This document shows positions 11,700-19,592 of a stretch of 36,221 nucleotides of DNA, in pieces (positions within the stretch are counted from its first letter, which is position 1; each line of letters begins with the position of its first letter). This DNA comes from Rhodocyclales bacterium (GTDB lineage: Bacteria; Pseudomonadota; Gammaproteobacteria; Burkholderiales; Rhodocyclaceae): contig JACOUN010000064.1 of assembly GCA_016177805.1 (NCBI GenBank), positions 1 to 36,221 of the forward strand. Reading direction: 5' to 3'. The translations under genes were made by a program, and so were the position numbers. Below the pieces are notes generated by a model, which worked only from the letters and a program-made list of their open reading frames with translations, was not told the origin of the DNA and did no database searches.

Positions 11700-12453
11700 A
11701 ATCCTGCTCAAGGCGGACGGGCTGACCCGCCATTTCGGCGGGCTGGCGGCCAACCAGGACGTCAGTCTGAGCCTGGAACGCGGCGTGCTGCACGCGTTGC
11801 TGGGGCCCAACGGCGCGGGCAAGTCCACCTGCATCAACATGCTGTCGGGCGATCTGCCGCCCACCGCCGGACGCATCCATTACTGCTCGAAGGACATCAC
11901 GCGCCTGAGCGCCTACCAGCGTTCGCGCATCGGCATCGGCCGCAGTTACCAGCGCACCAACATCTTCACGCAGTTCTCGGCGCTGGAGAACTGCCGCCTC
12001 GCGGCGCAGTCGCGCCACCCGCGCCCGTGGCGCATCTTCACCGACGCGCTGAGCCTGACCGACACCCTCGAGCGCGCCCGCGCGGCGCTGGTGGAAGCCG
12101 GACTGGGGGCACGCGCGTCGGTCATCGCCGGAACGCTGTCGCACGGCGAGCAACGCCAGTTGGAGATCGCGATGGTGCTCGCCACCGACGCGCAGGTGCT
12201 GCTGCTGGACGAGCCGCTGGCCGGGATGGGTTCGAACGAATCGGCGCAGATGGTGGAGTTGCTCAACGAACTGAAGAAGACCCGCGCGATCCTGCTGGTG
12301 GAACACGACATGGACGCAGTATTCGCGGTCGCCGATCGCGTCACGGTACTGGTCAACGGCCAGGTGCTGGAATCCGGCTCGCCCGAACAGATACGCAACA
12401 GCGCCGAGGTGCAGGAAGCCTACCTGGGCGTGGAGGAGGCCGTTCATGTCTGA
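11692..12453 (+). CDS. ABC transporter ATPase, LivG type
   Basis: 253 residues. Motifs in order: Walker A GPNGAGKST, signature LSHGEQRQLEIAM, Walker B VLLLDEPLAGM and switch His in LLVEHDMD. LivG-type features include the inserted segment GRSYQRTNIFTQFSALENCRL. The LSHGE signature replaces the usual LSGGE; this is common in LivG proteins. The gene overlaps its neighbours on both sides by 8 bases. Confidence 0.93.
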
Positions 12454-13159
12454 AGTATTGCTCGAAGCACGTGGCCTGCACACCTACTACGGCCTCAGCC
12501 ACATCCTGCGGGGGGTGGATTTCACCATCCGCAAGGGCGAGGCGCTGGGGCTGATGGGGCGCAACGGCATGGGCAAGACCACGCTGATCCGCAGCATGCT
12601 GGGGCTGGTCAAACCGGCCGGCGGCAGCGTCAGCGTGCGCGGCGTCAACGTCACCGGCGCGCCGACCTACCGCATCGTGCGCCACGGCCTGGCCTATGTC
12701 CCGGAGGGACGCGGCATCTTCCCCAACCTGTCGGTGCGCGAAAACCTGCTGATGTCGGCGCGCGCCGGGGTCGACGGCCAGCGCGCATGGACCTTCGAGC
12801 GGGTCCTGGAACTGTTTCCGCGCCTGGCCGAACGCATCAACAACGGCGGCGGCCAGCTCTCCGGCGGCGAGCAGCAGATGCTGACCATAGGGCGGGCGCT
12901 GATGACCAACCCGGATCTGCTGATCCTGGACGAAGCGACCGAAGGCCTCGCGCCGCTGCTGATGAAGGAGATCTGGCGCGTGATCGGCGAGATCCAGAAG
13001 AGCGACATCGCCACCGTGATCGTGGACAAGAACCACTCGGCGGTCACCGCCGTGACCGACCGCTCGATGATCCTGGTCAAGGGCCAGGTGGTGTTCGACG
13101 GACCAAGTGCCGAGGTGCGCGGCGATCCCGAGCTGATCCAGCGTCATCTGGGGGTGTAA
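12446..13159 (+). CDS. ABC transporter ATPase, LivF type
   Basis: 237 residues. Walker A GRNGMGKTT, LivF-type VPEGRGIFPNLSVRENLLM, signature LSGGEQQMLTIGRAL and Walker B LLILDEATEGLAP are all present. The position after Walker B that often reads VEQN here reads VDKNHS, with the switch His two residues later. That is a small departure from the family pattern. It completes a five-gene HAAT-type importer. Confidence 0.92.
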   Translation: MSEVLLEARGLHTYYGLSHILRGVDFTIRKGEALGLMGRNGMGKTTLIRSMLGLVKPAGGSVSVRGVNVTGAPTYRIVRHGLAYVPEGRGIFPNLSVRENLLMSARAGVDGQRAWTFERVLELFPRLAERINNGGGQLSGGEQQMLTIGRALMTNPDLLILDEATEGLAPLLMKEIWRVIGEIQKSDIATVIVDKNHSAVTAVTDRSMILVKGQVVFDGPSAEVRGDPELIQRHLGV

Positions 13160-13161
13160 CC

Positions 13162-13941
13162 ATGCACATGGTCAGCATCGGCGGGCGACGCCTGGAGTAC
13201 GCGCGCCTGCCTTCGGCGCACCCGGTCGAGGGCGCCCCCGCGATCGTGTTCCTGCACGAAGGGCTGGGCTCGCTGGCGATGTGGCGCGACTTCCCGCAAC
13301 GCATCGCCGACGCGACCGGCTGCGAGGCCATCGTCTATTCGCGCGCCGGCTACGGCCGCTCGGACCCGGCGACGCTGCCGCGCACGGTGCGCTACATGCA
13401 CGACGAGGGGCTGGAAGTGCTGCCGGAACTGCTGGCGGCGCTGGAGATCAACCGCCCCATCCTGTTCGGCCACTCCGACGGCGGCTCGATCGCGCTGATC
13501 TGCGCCGGCGGCACCCCCACCCCGCTGACAGGGCTGATCCTGATGGCGCCGCACGTCATGGTCGAGGACATCTCGGTCAGCAGCATCGCCCAGGCCCAGG
13601 TGGCGTGGGTCAACACCGACCTGCCGGCGCGCCTGGGCAAATACCACGCCGACGTCAACGCCGCCTTCCGTGGCTGGAACGACATCTGGCTGCACCCGGA
13701 TTTTCGCGCCTGGAACATCGAGGAAACCCTCGGCACGATCCGCTGCCCCATCCTCGCGATGCAAGGCGAAGACGACGAATACGGTACGATGGCGCAGATA
13801 GACCGGATCGCGGCGCAAGTGGCCGACGTCGATCTGGTCAGGCTCGCCGACTGCCGCCATTCACCGCACAAGGACCAACCCGAGGCGGTCATCGAGGCGG
13901 TCGGCGCCTTCGTGGCCCGTCTTCTGGATGATCCAACATGA
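13162..13941 (+). CDS. Alpha/beta hydrolase of the benzoate transport operon
   Basis: 259 residues, start ATG 13162 two bases after the LivF stop. Alpha/beta-hydrolase features: oxyanion region FLHEGLGS, nucleophile elbow GHSDGG with the catalytic Ser, acid in QGEDDEYG, and His in CRHSPHKDQP. It has no signal peptide, so it is cytoplasmic. Related hydrolases occur in box clusters. Possible roles are hydrolysis of an aromatic ester after uptake, or of an enol-lactone or CoA-ester by-product. The substrate cannot be read from sequence. It overlaps the thioesterase start by 4 bases. Confidence 0.85.
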   Translation: MHMVSIGGRRLEYARLPSAHPVEGAPAIVFLHEGLGSLAMWRDFPQRIADATGCEAIVYSRAGYGRSDPATLPRTVRYMHDEGLEVLPELLAALEINRPILFGHSDGGSIALICAGGTPTPLTGLILMAPHVMVEDISVSSIAQAQVAWVNTDLPARLGKYHADVNAAFRGWNDIWLHPDFRAWNIEETLGTIRCPILAMQGEDDEYGTMAQIDRIAAQVADVDLVRLADCRHSPHKDQPEAVIEAVGAFVARLLDDPT

Positions 13942-14351
13942 AATTCGAACGCAACAAGCTCATCCGCTTCCACCACTGCGACCCCGCAGGCATCGTGTTC
14001 TACCCGCAGTACCTGGTGCTGTGCAATGAAGTGGTGGAGGACTGGTTCGATCAGGGCATAGGCGTGAACTTCTACACCCTGCATGCCGAGCTCAAGCGCG
14101 GCGTGCCGATGCGCCATATGGAGGTGGATTTCCTCGCGCCCAGCATGCATGGCGATGAGCTGACCTTCAGCCTGGAAGTGGAAAAGATAGGCGGCACCTC
14201 GATCGTGTTGCGGATCAGCGCCGGGCGGGACGGCGTGGAGCGGTTTCGCACGCGCCAGACCGTGGTGTGGGCCGATCTCGCAGGCGCGCCACGCGCGATC
14301 GCGATCGATGACGCGTGGCGCAAGCGCTTCGAACGCTATCTGGAAGTCTGA
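13938..14351 (+). CDS. Hotdog acyl-CoA thioesterase, 4-hydroxybenzoyl-CoA thioesterase type
   Basis: 137 residues. The N-terminal HHCDPAGIVFYPQY motif with Asp15 matches the active-site region of the 4HBT family (the Pseudomonas enzyme uses Asp17). It probably hydrolyses benzoyl-CoA or a substituted aroyl-CoA to prevent CoA trapping when a substrate cannot be degraded; such release-valve thioesterases are common beside benzoyl-CoA genes. It is translationally coupled to the hydrolase (ATGA overlap) and is the last clear benzoate-operon gene; the next ATG is 2 bases after its stop. Confidence 0.85.
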   Translation: MKFERNKLIRFHHCDPAGIVFYPQYLVLCNEVVEDWFDQGIGVNFYTLHAELKRGVPMRHMEVDFLAPSMHGDELTFSLEVEKIGGTSIVLRISAGRDGVERFRTRQTVVWADLAGAPRAIAIDDAWRKRFERYLEV

Positions 14352-14353
14352 GC

Positions 14354-14626
14354 ATGGAACTGAAGACCTTGTTCACCGTATTCGCCGCGGTGTTCATCGC
14401 CGAGCTGGGCGACAAGACCCAGCTTGCAACACTGCTGTTCGCCGCCGACAAGGATGTGAGCAAGTGGACGGTGTTCGCCGGCGCGGCGCTGGCGCTGATC
14501 GTCGCATCCGGCATCGGGGTACTGGCCGGTGGCGCCATCTCGGCGCATGTCAGCCCCAAGCACCTGAATTACGTGGCTGGAGCCGGCTTTATCGGCATCG
14601 GCGTCTGGACCCTGTTGCGCGCCTGA
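14354..14626 (+). CDS. Half-size GDT1/UPF0016 membrane protein
   Basis: 90 residues with three hydrophobic segments. The signature ELGDKT at 17-22 is the hallmark of the UPF0016/GDT1 family (Mn2+/Ca2+ cation exporters, including MneA and TMEM165). Full-length members carry two such repeats in about 190-200 residues; this one has a single repeat and would have to work as a dimer. It starts two bases after the thioesterase stop, so it may ride on the benzoate operon transcript. No second half-size partner is adjacent. Confidence 0.8.
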   Translation: MELKTLFTVFAAVFIAELGDKTQLATLLFAADKDVSKWTVFAGAALALIVASGIGVLAGGAISAHVSPKHLNYVAGAGFIGIGVWTLLRA

Positions 14627-14708
14627 CTGCGCGGCGCGGGCCGGGATGCGCTGTGCCAGAATGAAATATCCACGGCATTGAACCGCTGGTTCTTTCGGAG
14701 CGCGACGG

Positions 14709-16877
14709 ATGCGTAACTGGATATTTGCATCGTGGTTGCTGCTGGTCGCCGCACCGTGCGCGCTGGCGGCCCCGGAGCTGGTCTCCAGCCGGCGCCTCGA
14801 TGCCATCGATCTCGCCCCGGTCACCCTGACCGAGCCGGAACAGGCTTTTCTGCGCGCCCACCCCGTCATCACGCTGGGCGCCGAAGCCAGTTGGGAACCC
14901 TACATCGTGGTGGCCCCCGACGGCAGCATCGGCGGCTACGACGCGGACATCCTGACCCTGATCAAGCGCGCCACCGGAGCGGACATCCGGCTGCAGGCCG
15001 GGGCGTGGCGGGAAGTCATAGAAGCCACGCGCAGGCGCGAACTCGACGGTTTCTCGACTGGCGCGCCACACAGCGAACGCGCGGATTTTGTCAGCTTTTC
15101 CGACGTGTATCTGGCGCTGGAGAAGATCGTGCTGGTGCCGGCCGGCAATCCGGGCAACATCCGCGGCGCGGCAGACCTTGCGGGCAAGCGCATCGGCATC
15201 CACAAGGGCAATCTGCAGGACGAGAAGATCGCCGCGCGGTTCACGCAATCGACCATCGTGCCGATGGACAGGTTCGACGACACCATACGCGCTGTCATCG
15301 GCGGCGAGGTCGACGCGATCTTCGGCAACGGCGCAAGCCAGCATCGCGCGCTGCGGCTCGGCTTTCCCTACCTGCAGATGGCGCTGCCGCTCAACGAGCG
15401 GCTCGATCTGGTGTTCAGCATCCGCAACGACTGGCCCGAAGCCTTGAGCATCATCAACAAGGGCCTCGCGGCGATCCCGCGCCAGGCTTACGCGCAGTTG
15501 CAGAACTACTGGTTTCTCGGCACCGCTTCGGCCTCCGACAACCCGCTGCCGCTGACCCACGACGAGGCGGTGTACCTGCGCGACAAGAGCGTGCTGCGCT
15601 ATTGCGTGCAGCCGACGGCCATGCCGATCGAACGCATCAACCGGTCCGGCGAGCACGTCGGCATCACCGCCGATCTGATCAAGCTGTTGGCCGGGCGTAT
15701 CGGCATTCCCATGGAACTGGTGCCCACCGCCGACTGGCCCGCCAGCCTTGAGGCGGCGCGGGCAAAGCGCTGCGACCTGTTGCCGGCCGTGGCGCCGACC
15801 CCGCAACTGCGCGAATACCTGGCATTCACTGCCCCCGTTCTGAGCTTTCCGCTGGTGATCGCCACCCGTTCCAGCGAACTGTTCGTCGCACAACCGGGCG
15901 ACATCGGCGCGCGCCCGGTCGGGGTATTGCGCGACAGCGCGGTGCGGCACACCATGAGCACCGCCTATCCACAGCTTCGGCTGATCGAGCAGGACAGCAT
16001 CCAGGATGGACTGAAGCAGGTCGAACAGGGCCGGCTGTTCGGATTCATCGGACTGATACCGACCATCGGCTACGAAATCCAGCGCGCCGGCACGCTCAAC
16101 GTCAAGATCGGCGGGCGCTTCGACGACGAGGTGCGCTTCCATCTCGCGGTGCGCAACGACGAACCGGAACTGCTGACCATCTTCGAGAAGGCGATCGCCA
16201 GCGTCACCCCCGACGAGTGGGACGACATGAACCATCGCTGGCTCAGCGTGCGTTATGAACAGACACGCGACTGGACCCTGCTGTGGCAGATACTCCTCGC
16301 GGTCGCGGTGCTGGGGCTGCTGGGCCTGTACCGGGTGCACGAACTGCGCCGCTTCAACCGCGAACTGACCCGGCTCAACCAGGAGCTGCAACAGCTATAC
16401 CGCACCGACCAGCTCACCGGCGTGGCCAACCGCTACCGGCTGCAGGAAGACATCCGCCACGAAATCGAGCGCGCCAACCGCTACGGCCAGACCTTCAGCG
16501 TGATCATGCTGGACATCGACCACTTCAAGGAAATCAACGACGCCAAGGGCCACGCGGCGGGGGATGCGATCCTCCAGGCACTGGGCGCGCTGCTCGACGC
16601 CCAGACACGCGCCAGCGACACGGTGGGACGCTGGGGCGGCGAGGAGTTCCTGCTGATATGCCCGGCCAGCGAACTGGAGGGCGCCACGCAACTGGCGGAG
16701 AGCCTGCGCGTGCATATCGCGACAACCTTGAAGAACGGCGATGAGCCGGTCAGCGCCAGCTTCGGGGTCGCCCAGTATCGTCCCGGCGAACCGGCCGACG
16801 CGATCGTCCAGCGTGCCGATCAGGCCATGTATGCGGCCAAGAACAAGGGGCGCAACCGCGTCGAGTGCGAACCGTGA
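14709..16877 (+). CDS. Membrane diguanylate cyclase with two periplasmic solute-binding domains
   Basis: 722 residues. A signal peptide (about 1-20) is followed by two tandem SBP_bac_3 domains at about 45-265 and 285-510 (HPVITLGAEASWEPYIVVAPDG; SVLRYCVQPTAMPIERINRSG). Then come one membrane segment at about 522-542, a short coiled coil, and a GGDEF domain at about 565-720. The catalytic motif is intact (GRWGGEEF), and an RxxD product-inhibition site (RASD) lies just before it. It should make cyclic di-GMP in response to a small periplasmic ligand, possibly an amino acid or aromatic acid. It stands alone between the benzoate operon and the MarR gene, converging on MarR with a 13-base gap. Ligand identity is not visible. 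Confidence 0.92.
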   Translation: MRNWIFASWLLLVAAPCALAAPELVSSRRLDAIDLAPVTLTEPEQAFLRAHPVITLGAEASWEPYIVVAPDGSIGGYDADILTLIKRATGADIRLQAGAWREVIEATRRRELDGFSTGAPHSERADFVSFSDVYLALEKIVLVPAGNPGNIRGAADLAGKRIGIHKGNLQDEKIAARFTQSTIVPMDRFDDTIRAVIGGEVDAIFGNGASQHRALRLGFPYLQMALPLNERLDLVFSIRNDWPEALSIINKGLAAIPRQAYAQLQNYWFLGTASASDNPLPLTHDEAVYLRDKSVLRYCVQPTAMPIERINRSGEHVGITADLIKLLAGRIGIPMELVPTADWPASLEAARAKRCDLLPAVAPTPQLREYLAFTAPVLSFPLVIATRSSELFVAQPGDIGARPVGVLRDSAVRHTMSTAYPQLRLIEQDSIQDGLKQVEQGRLFGFIGLIPTIGYEIQRAGTLNVKIGGRFDDEVRFHLAVRNDEPELLTIFEKAIASVTPDEWDDMNHRWLSVRYEQTRDWTLLWQILLAVAVLGLLGLYRVHELRRFNRELTRLNQELQQLYRTDQLTGVANRYRLQEDIRHEIERANRYGQTFSVIMLDIDHFKEINDAKGHAAGDAILQALGALLDAQTRASDTVGRWGGEEFLLICPASELEGATQLAESLRVHIATTLKNGDEPVSASFGVAQYRPGEPADAIVQRADQAMYAAKNKGRNRVECEP

Positions 16878-16890
16878 CCCAGCGTCCGGC

Positions 16891-17352
16891 TCAGCGATGC
16901 TCCGGGAATATCCGCTTGAGCAGGCTGACCAGGGTATCGCGTTCGGTCGCCGAGAGATTCTGGACCAGGCGTTTCTCGTGCGCCTGTACCTCGGCCTTGA
17001 GCGTCTTGAGCAACTCCGCGCCTGTGCGGGTCAGCACCAGCGCATTGGAGCGCCGGTCATTGTGCGCCGGGCGGCGCTCGACCAGGCCACGCCGTTCGAG
17101 GTTGTCGATCACCGACACCACGGTGGAACGGTCCAGATGCGTCGCGCGCGCCAGATCGCTTTGCTTGAGGCCCGGATTGGCCTCGATGATGACCAGCACG
17201 CCGAATAGCCCCGGCGTGACTTCATGCGGGCCCAGGGCCGAAGAGAAATCACGGAAGATCGCGATCTGCGCCAGACGTAGCTGATATCCGGCCAGGTCGG
17301 GCAGGATGCCGAAATCGAGCGGCGTCGGTTCGCTGGTTTTTTTTCGCGTCAT
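16891..17352 (-). CDS. MarR-family transcriptional regulator
   Basis: 153 residues with a winged helix at about 55-120: LKQSDLARATHLDRSTVVSVIDNLERRGLVERRPAHNDRRS is the recognition helix and wing. MarR proteins are dimeric repressors that usually respond to phenolic or aromatic ligands or their CoA esters. It is divergent from the GntR gene of the iaa operon and could control that operon, itself, or the benzoate genes. Shine-Dalgarno strength before the ATG is poor. Two palindromes lie 23-65 bases upstream and are plausible operators. The exact ligand is unknown. Confidence 0.9.
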   Translation of the reverse strand: MTRKKTSEPTPLDFGILPDLAGYQLRLAQIAIFRDFSSALGPHEVTPGLFGVLVIIEANPGLKQSDLARATHLDRSTVVSVIDNLERRGLVERRPAHNDRRSNALVLTRTGAELLKTLKAEVQAHEKRLVQNLSATERDTLVSLLKRIFPEHR

Positions 17353-17374
17353 GGGCGTACGTCACTGGATGGCC

Positions 17375-17417
17375 GCGCGCCACCATGGCGCGCCGCAAAT
17401 CCGCCGGATCCGGCGGA
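17375..17417. promoter_or_regulatory. Two adjacent palindromes upstream of marR, candidate operators
   Basis: GCGCGCCA-CCA-TGGCGCGC (17375-17393) and the perfect 18-base palindrome TCCGCCGGATCCGGCGGA (17400-17417) lie side by side in the 275-base marR/gntR intergenic region. They sit where a MarR dimer would bind to autoregulate. The symmetry is exact; the function is inference, and GC-rich DNA gives some palindromes by chance. Confidence 0.45.
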
Positions 17418-17486
17418 CTGCCCGATCGTACCGCAGAAACTATCGCCCCCCAAAACCGAAATGGCCCACGGCCCGCCATACGCCTC

Positions 17487-17543
17487 GTAGGAGCGGCTTT
17501 AGCCGCGAACACAAGCAGTTGTCGCGGCTAAAGCCGCTCCTAC
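17487..17543. repeat. REP-type hairpin, copy 2 (marR-gntR gap)
   Basis: The same 22-base arm as at 5099-5120 is found at 17487-17508, with its inverted copy at 17522-17543 and a 13-base loop. Arms are identical between the two copies, while loops share only their first four bases (ACAC). This indicates selection or recent copying of the stem rather than chance. Confidence 0.85.
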
Positions 17544-17558
17544 GAAGTGCGGAACGTA

Positions 17559-17589
17559 TTTACATGCCTCGATCGAATGTATACAGTAT
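17559..17589 (+). promoter_or_regulatory. Candidate promoter and GntR operator of the iaa operon
   Basis: TGTATACA at 17578-17585 is a perfect palindrome with the GT..AC core typical of FadR/VanR-type (FCD) GntR operators, and ATACAGTAT (17581-17589) overlaps it. TTTACA (17559-17564) and TATACA (17580-17585), 15 bases apart, could be -35 and -10 boxes, with the operator over the -10. The site is 43 bases upstream of the TTG chosen as the gntR start. Confidence 0.4.
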
Positions 17590-17627
17590 CCAGTACTCGT
17601 TGCTTCAACCCTGCATGGAGACTCGCC

Positions 17628-18323
17628 TTGGTACCCGCGCTCAAACCCGTTGAACGTCCCGTCGCACTCGGCGAACAGGTTTATCACACGCTGCGCTCGC
17701 ATTTGCGCAGCGGCACCCTGCAGGTGGGGCAACCGCTGCAGGAGGTGCAACTCGCCGAGCGTCTGGGCGTGTCACGCACGCCGGTGCGCGAAGCCCTGGC
17801 GCGGCTGGCCAATGACGGCCTGCTGGTGTCCGAAGGGCGCAGCTTCATCGTCCCGACGCTGACCCTGGCCGATGTCGACGACATCTACGAGATCCGTTTC
17901 CTGATCGAGCCGGCCGCGCTGCGCAGCATCGCCGCGCTGTGCACCGACGCGCAGCGGCGCGCGCCCATCGACACGGCGCTGCAAGACGCCATCGCCGCCC
18001 ACGAAGCCGATGATCCGGACGCGTTCCGCGCCGCCAACGTACGCTTCCGCGCGGCCTGGATGGCGCTGGTCCCGAATACCCGCCTGGTGCGCATGGTCGA
18101 GCAATACGCCGACCACATGCAGCACATCCGCACCGTGACGCTGGACGACAAGGACGTCCCCGGCATCGTGCTCAAGGGCCTCAAGCGCATCACCGCCGCC
18201 CTTGCCGCCGGCGACGCCACTGCGGTCGCGACCGCAGTGCATGAACACCTGATGGAAGCCAGGCGCGCCTTCATCGCCGCCGTCGGACTGACCACCAACG
18301 ACGCCGGAGACTCCAAGCCATGA
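17628..18323 (+). CDS. GntR-family (FCD-type) regulator of the iaa operon
   Basis: 231 residues from a TTG at 17628, preceded by TGGAG at good spacing. Longer frames start at GTG 17547 or ATG 17577, but these would run through the REP arm or the TGTATACA palindrome and add a non-family N-terminus. The winged helix is LAERLGVSRTPVREALARLANDGLL; the C-terminal FCD ligand-binding domain has helical EIRFLIEPAALRSIAAL and late His residues. A GntR regulator belongs to the known iaa clusters. Its stop overlaps the thiolase ATG (ATGA), so it is the first gene of the catabolic operon and probably represses it until an indoleacetate-derived ligand appears. Confidence 0.88.
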   Translation: MVPALKPVERPVALGEQVYHTLRSHLRSGTLQVGQPLQEVQLAERLGVSRTPVREALARLANDGLLVSEGRSFIVPTLTLADVDDIYEIRFLIEPAALRSIAALCTDAQRRAPIDTALQDAIAAHEADDPDAFRAANVRFRAAWMALVPNTRLVRMVEQYADHMQHIRTVTLDDKDVPGIVLKGLKRITAALAAGDATAVATAVHEHLMEARRAFIAAVGLTTNDAGDSKP

Positions 18324-19525
18324 CCTACAAGGCCGAAATCCCGTACGGCGCCTACTGGAGCACCCCGTTCGCGCGCTGGCAAGGCAGCTTCGCCCACCTG
18401 CACAGCATCCGCTTCGCCGCCCATGTCGCGCGCGCCGAGCTGGCGCGGCGCAACATCGACGCGGCCGCGTTCGACTATGGCGCGCTGGGCATGTCGGTGC
18501 CGCAGCAACATGCCTTCTACGGCCTGCCGTGGCTGATGGGCATGGCCGGCGCGGGCCAGGCGGGCGGGCCGACCCTGATGCAGGCCTGTGCCACCGGAGT
18601 GCGCCCCGTGCTCGCGTGCGTGCAGGAGATCGAAACCGGCCTCGCCAGCATGGCGCTGGCGATCAATTGCGACCGCACCTCCAACGGCCCGCACATCTAC
18701 TACCCCAATCCGGCCGGGCCGGGCGGCACCGGCAGCGCCGAAGACTGGGTCATGCAGAACTTCAACTGCGACCCGCTCGGCCCGCACACCATGCTGCAGA
18801 CCGCCGAGAACGTGGTCGCCCGGCACGGCGTGAGCACCGCCCTGCAGCATGAAGTGGTGTTGCGCCGCGAGGCCCAGTATCGCGACGCGCTGGCCGATGA
18901 CAGCGCCTTCCTGCGTCGCTACATGACGCTGCCGTTCGAGGTGCCGAGCGCCAACTTCAGCAAGACCGTGGCGACGCTCGAAGGCGACGAAGGCATCGCG
19001 CATTCGAGCGCCGAGGGGCTGGCCAAGCTCAAGCCGGCGATGCCGGGCGGCACCATCACCTTCGGCGCCCAGACCCACCCGGCCGACGGCAACGCCGCCA
19101 TCGTCGTGACCACCCGCGAGCAGGCGCGCGCGCTGTCGGCCGATCCCCGGATCGCGGTACGCATCCACGGCTTCGGCCTGTCACGCGCCGAACTCGCCTA
19201 CATGCCCGAAGCCACGATCCCGGCGGCGCATAGCGCGATGGCGCAGGCCGGGCTGCGCTTCGACCAGCTCGCGGTGGTCAAGACGCACAACCCGTTCGCG
19301 GTGAACGACATCGTGTTCGCGCGCCAGACCGGCGTCGACCTGATGAACATGAACAACTACGGCAGCTCGCTGGTATGGGGCCACCCGCAGGCGCCGATGG
19401 GCACCCGCGCGATCATCGAAGTGATCGAGGAACTGGCGCTGCGCGGCGGCGGCTACGGCCTGTTTGCCGGCTGCGCGGCGGGTGACACCGCGATGGCGAT
19501 AGTACTGGAAGTGGGCGACGCATAA
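18320..19525 (+). CDS. Beta-ketothiolase of indoleacetate degradation
   Basis: 401 residues with a thiolase fold and catalytic residues: nucleophile Cys90 (MQACATG), the HNPF motif (KTHNPFAVND), His355 (VWGHPQAPMG) and Cys385 (FAGCAAGD). The motifs deviate from classic biosynthetic thiolases, closer to SCP2/lipid-transfer-type thiolases, consistent with a bulky aromatic substrate. In the iaa pathway this enzyme should cleave 2-aminobenzoylacetyl-CoA with CoA to 2-aminobenzoyl-CoA plus acetyl-CoA. The assignment to this step comes from operon context. By gene order it may correspond to iaaA; I am not sure of the letter. Confidence 0.88.
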   Translation: MTYKAEIPYGAYWSTPFARWQGSFAHLHSIRFAAHVARAELARRNIDAAAFDYGALGMSVPQQHAFYGLPWLMGMAGAGQAGGPTLMQACATGVRPVLACVQEIETGLASMALAINCDRTSNGPHIYYPNPAGPGGTGSAEDWVMQNFNCDPLGPHTMLQTAENVVARHGVSTALQHEVVLRREAQYRDALADDSAFLRRYMTLPFEVPSANFSKTVATLEGDEGIAHSSAEGLAKLKPAMPGGTITFGAQTHPADGNAAIVVTTREQARALSADPRIAVRIHGFGLSRAELAYMPEATIPAAHSAMAQAGLRFDQLAVVKTHNPFAVNDIVFARQTGVDLMNMNNYGSSLVWGHPQAPMGTRAIIEVIEELALRGGGYGLFAGCAAGDTAMAIVLEVGDA

Positions 19526-19592
19526 GGCGACGCACCATCGAGTACGGTGAGGCGCCGCAGAGCGTCCCCGGAGAATCTGGAGGAGGAACGGA

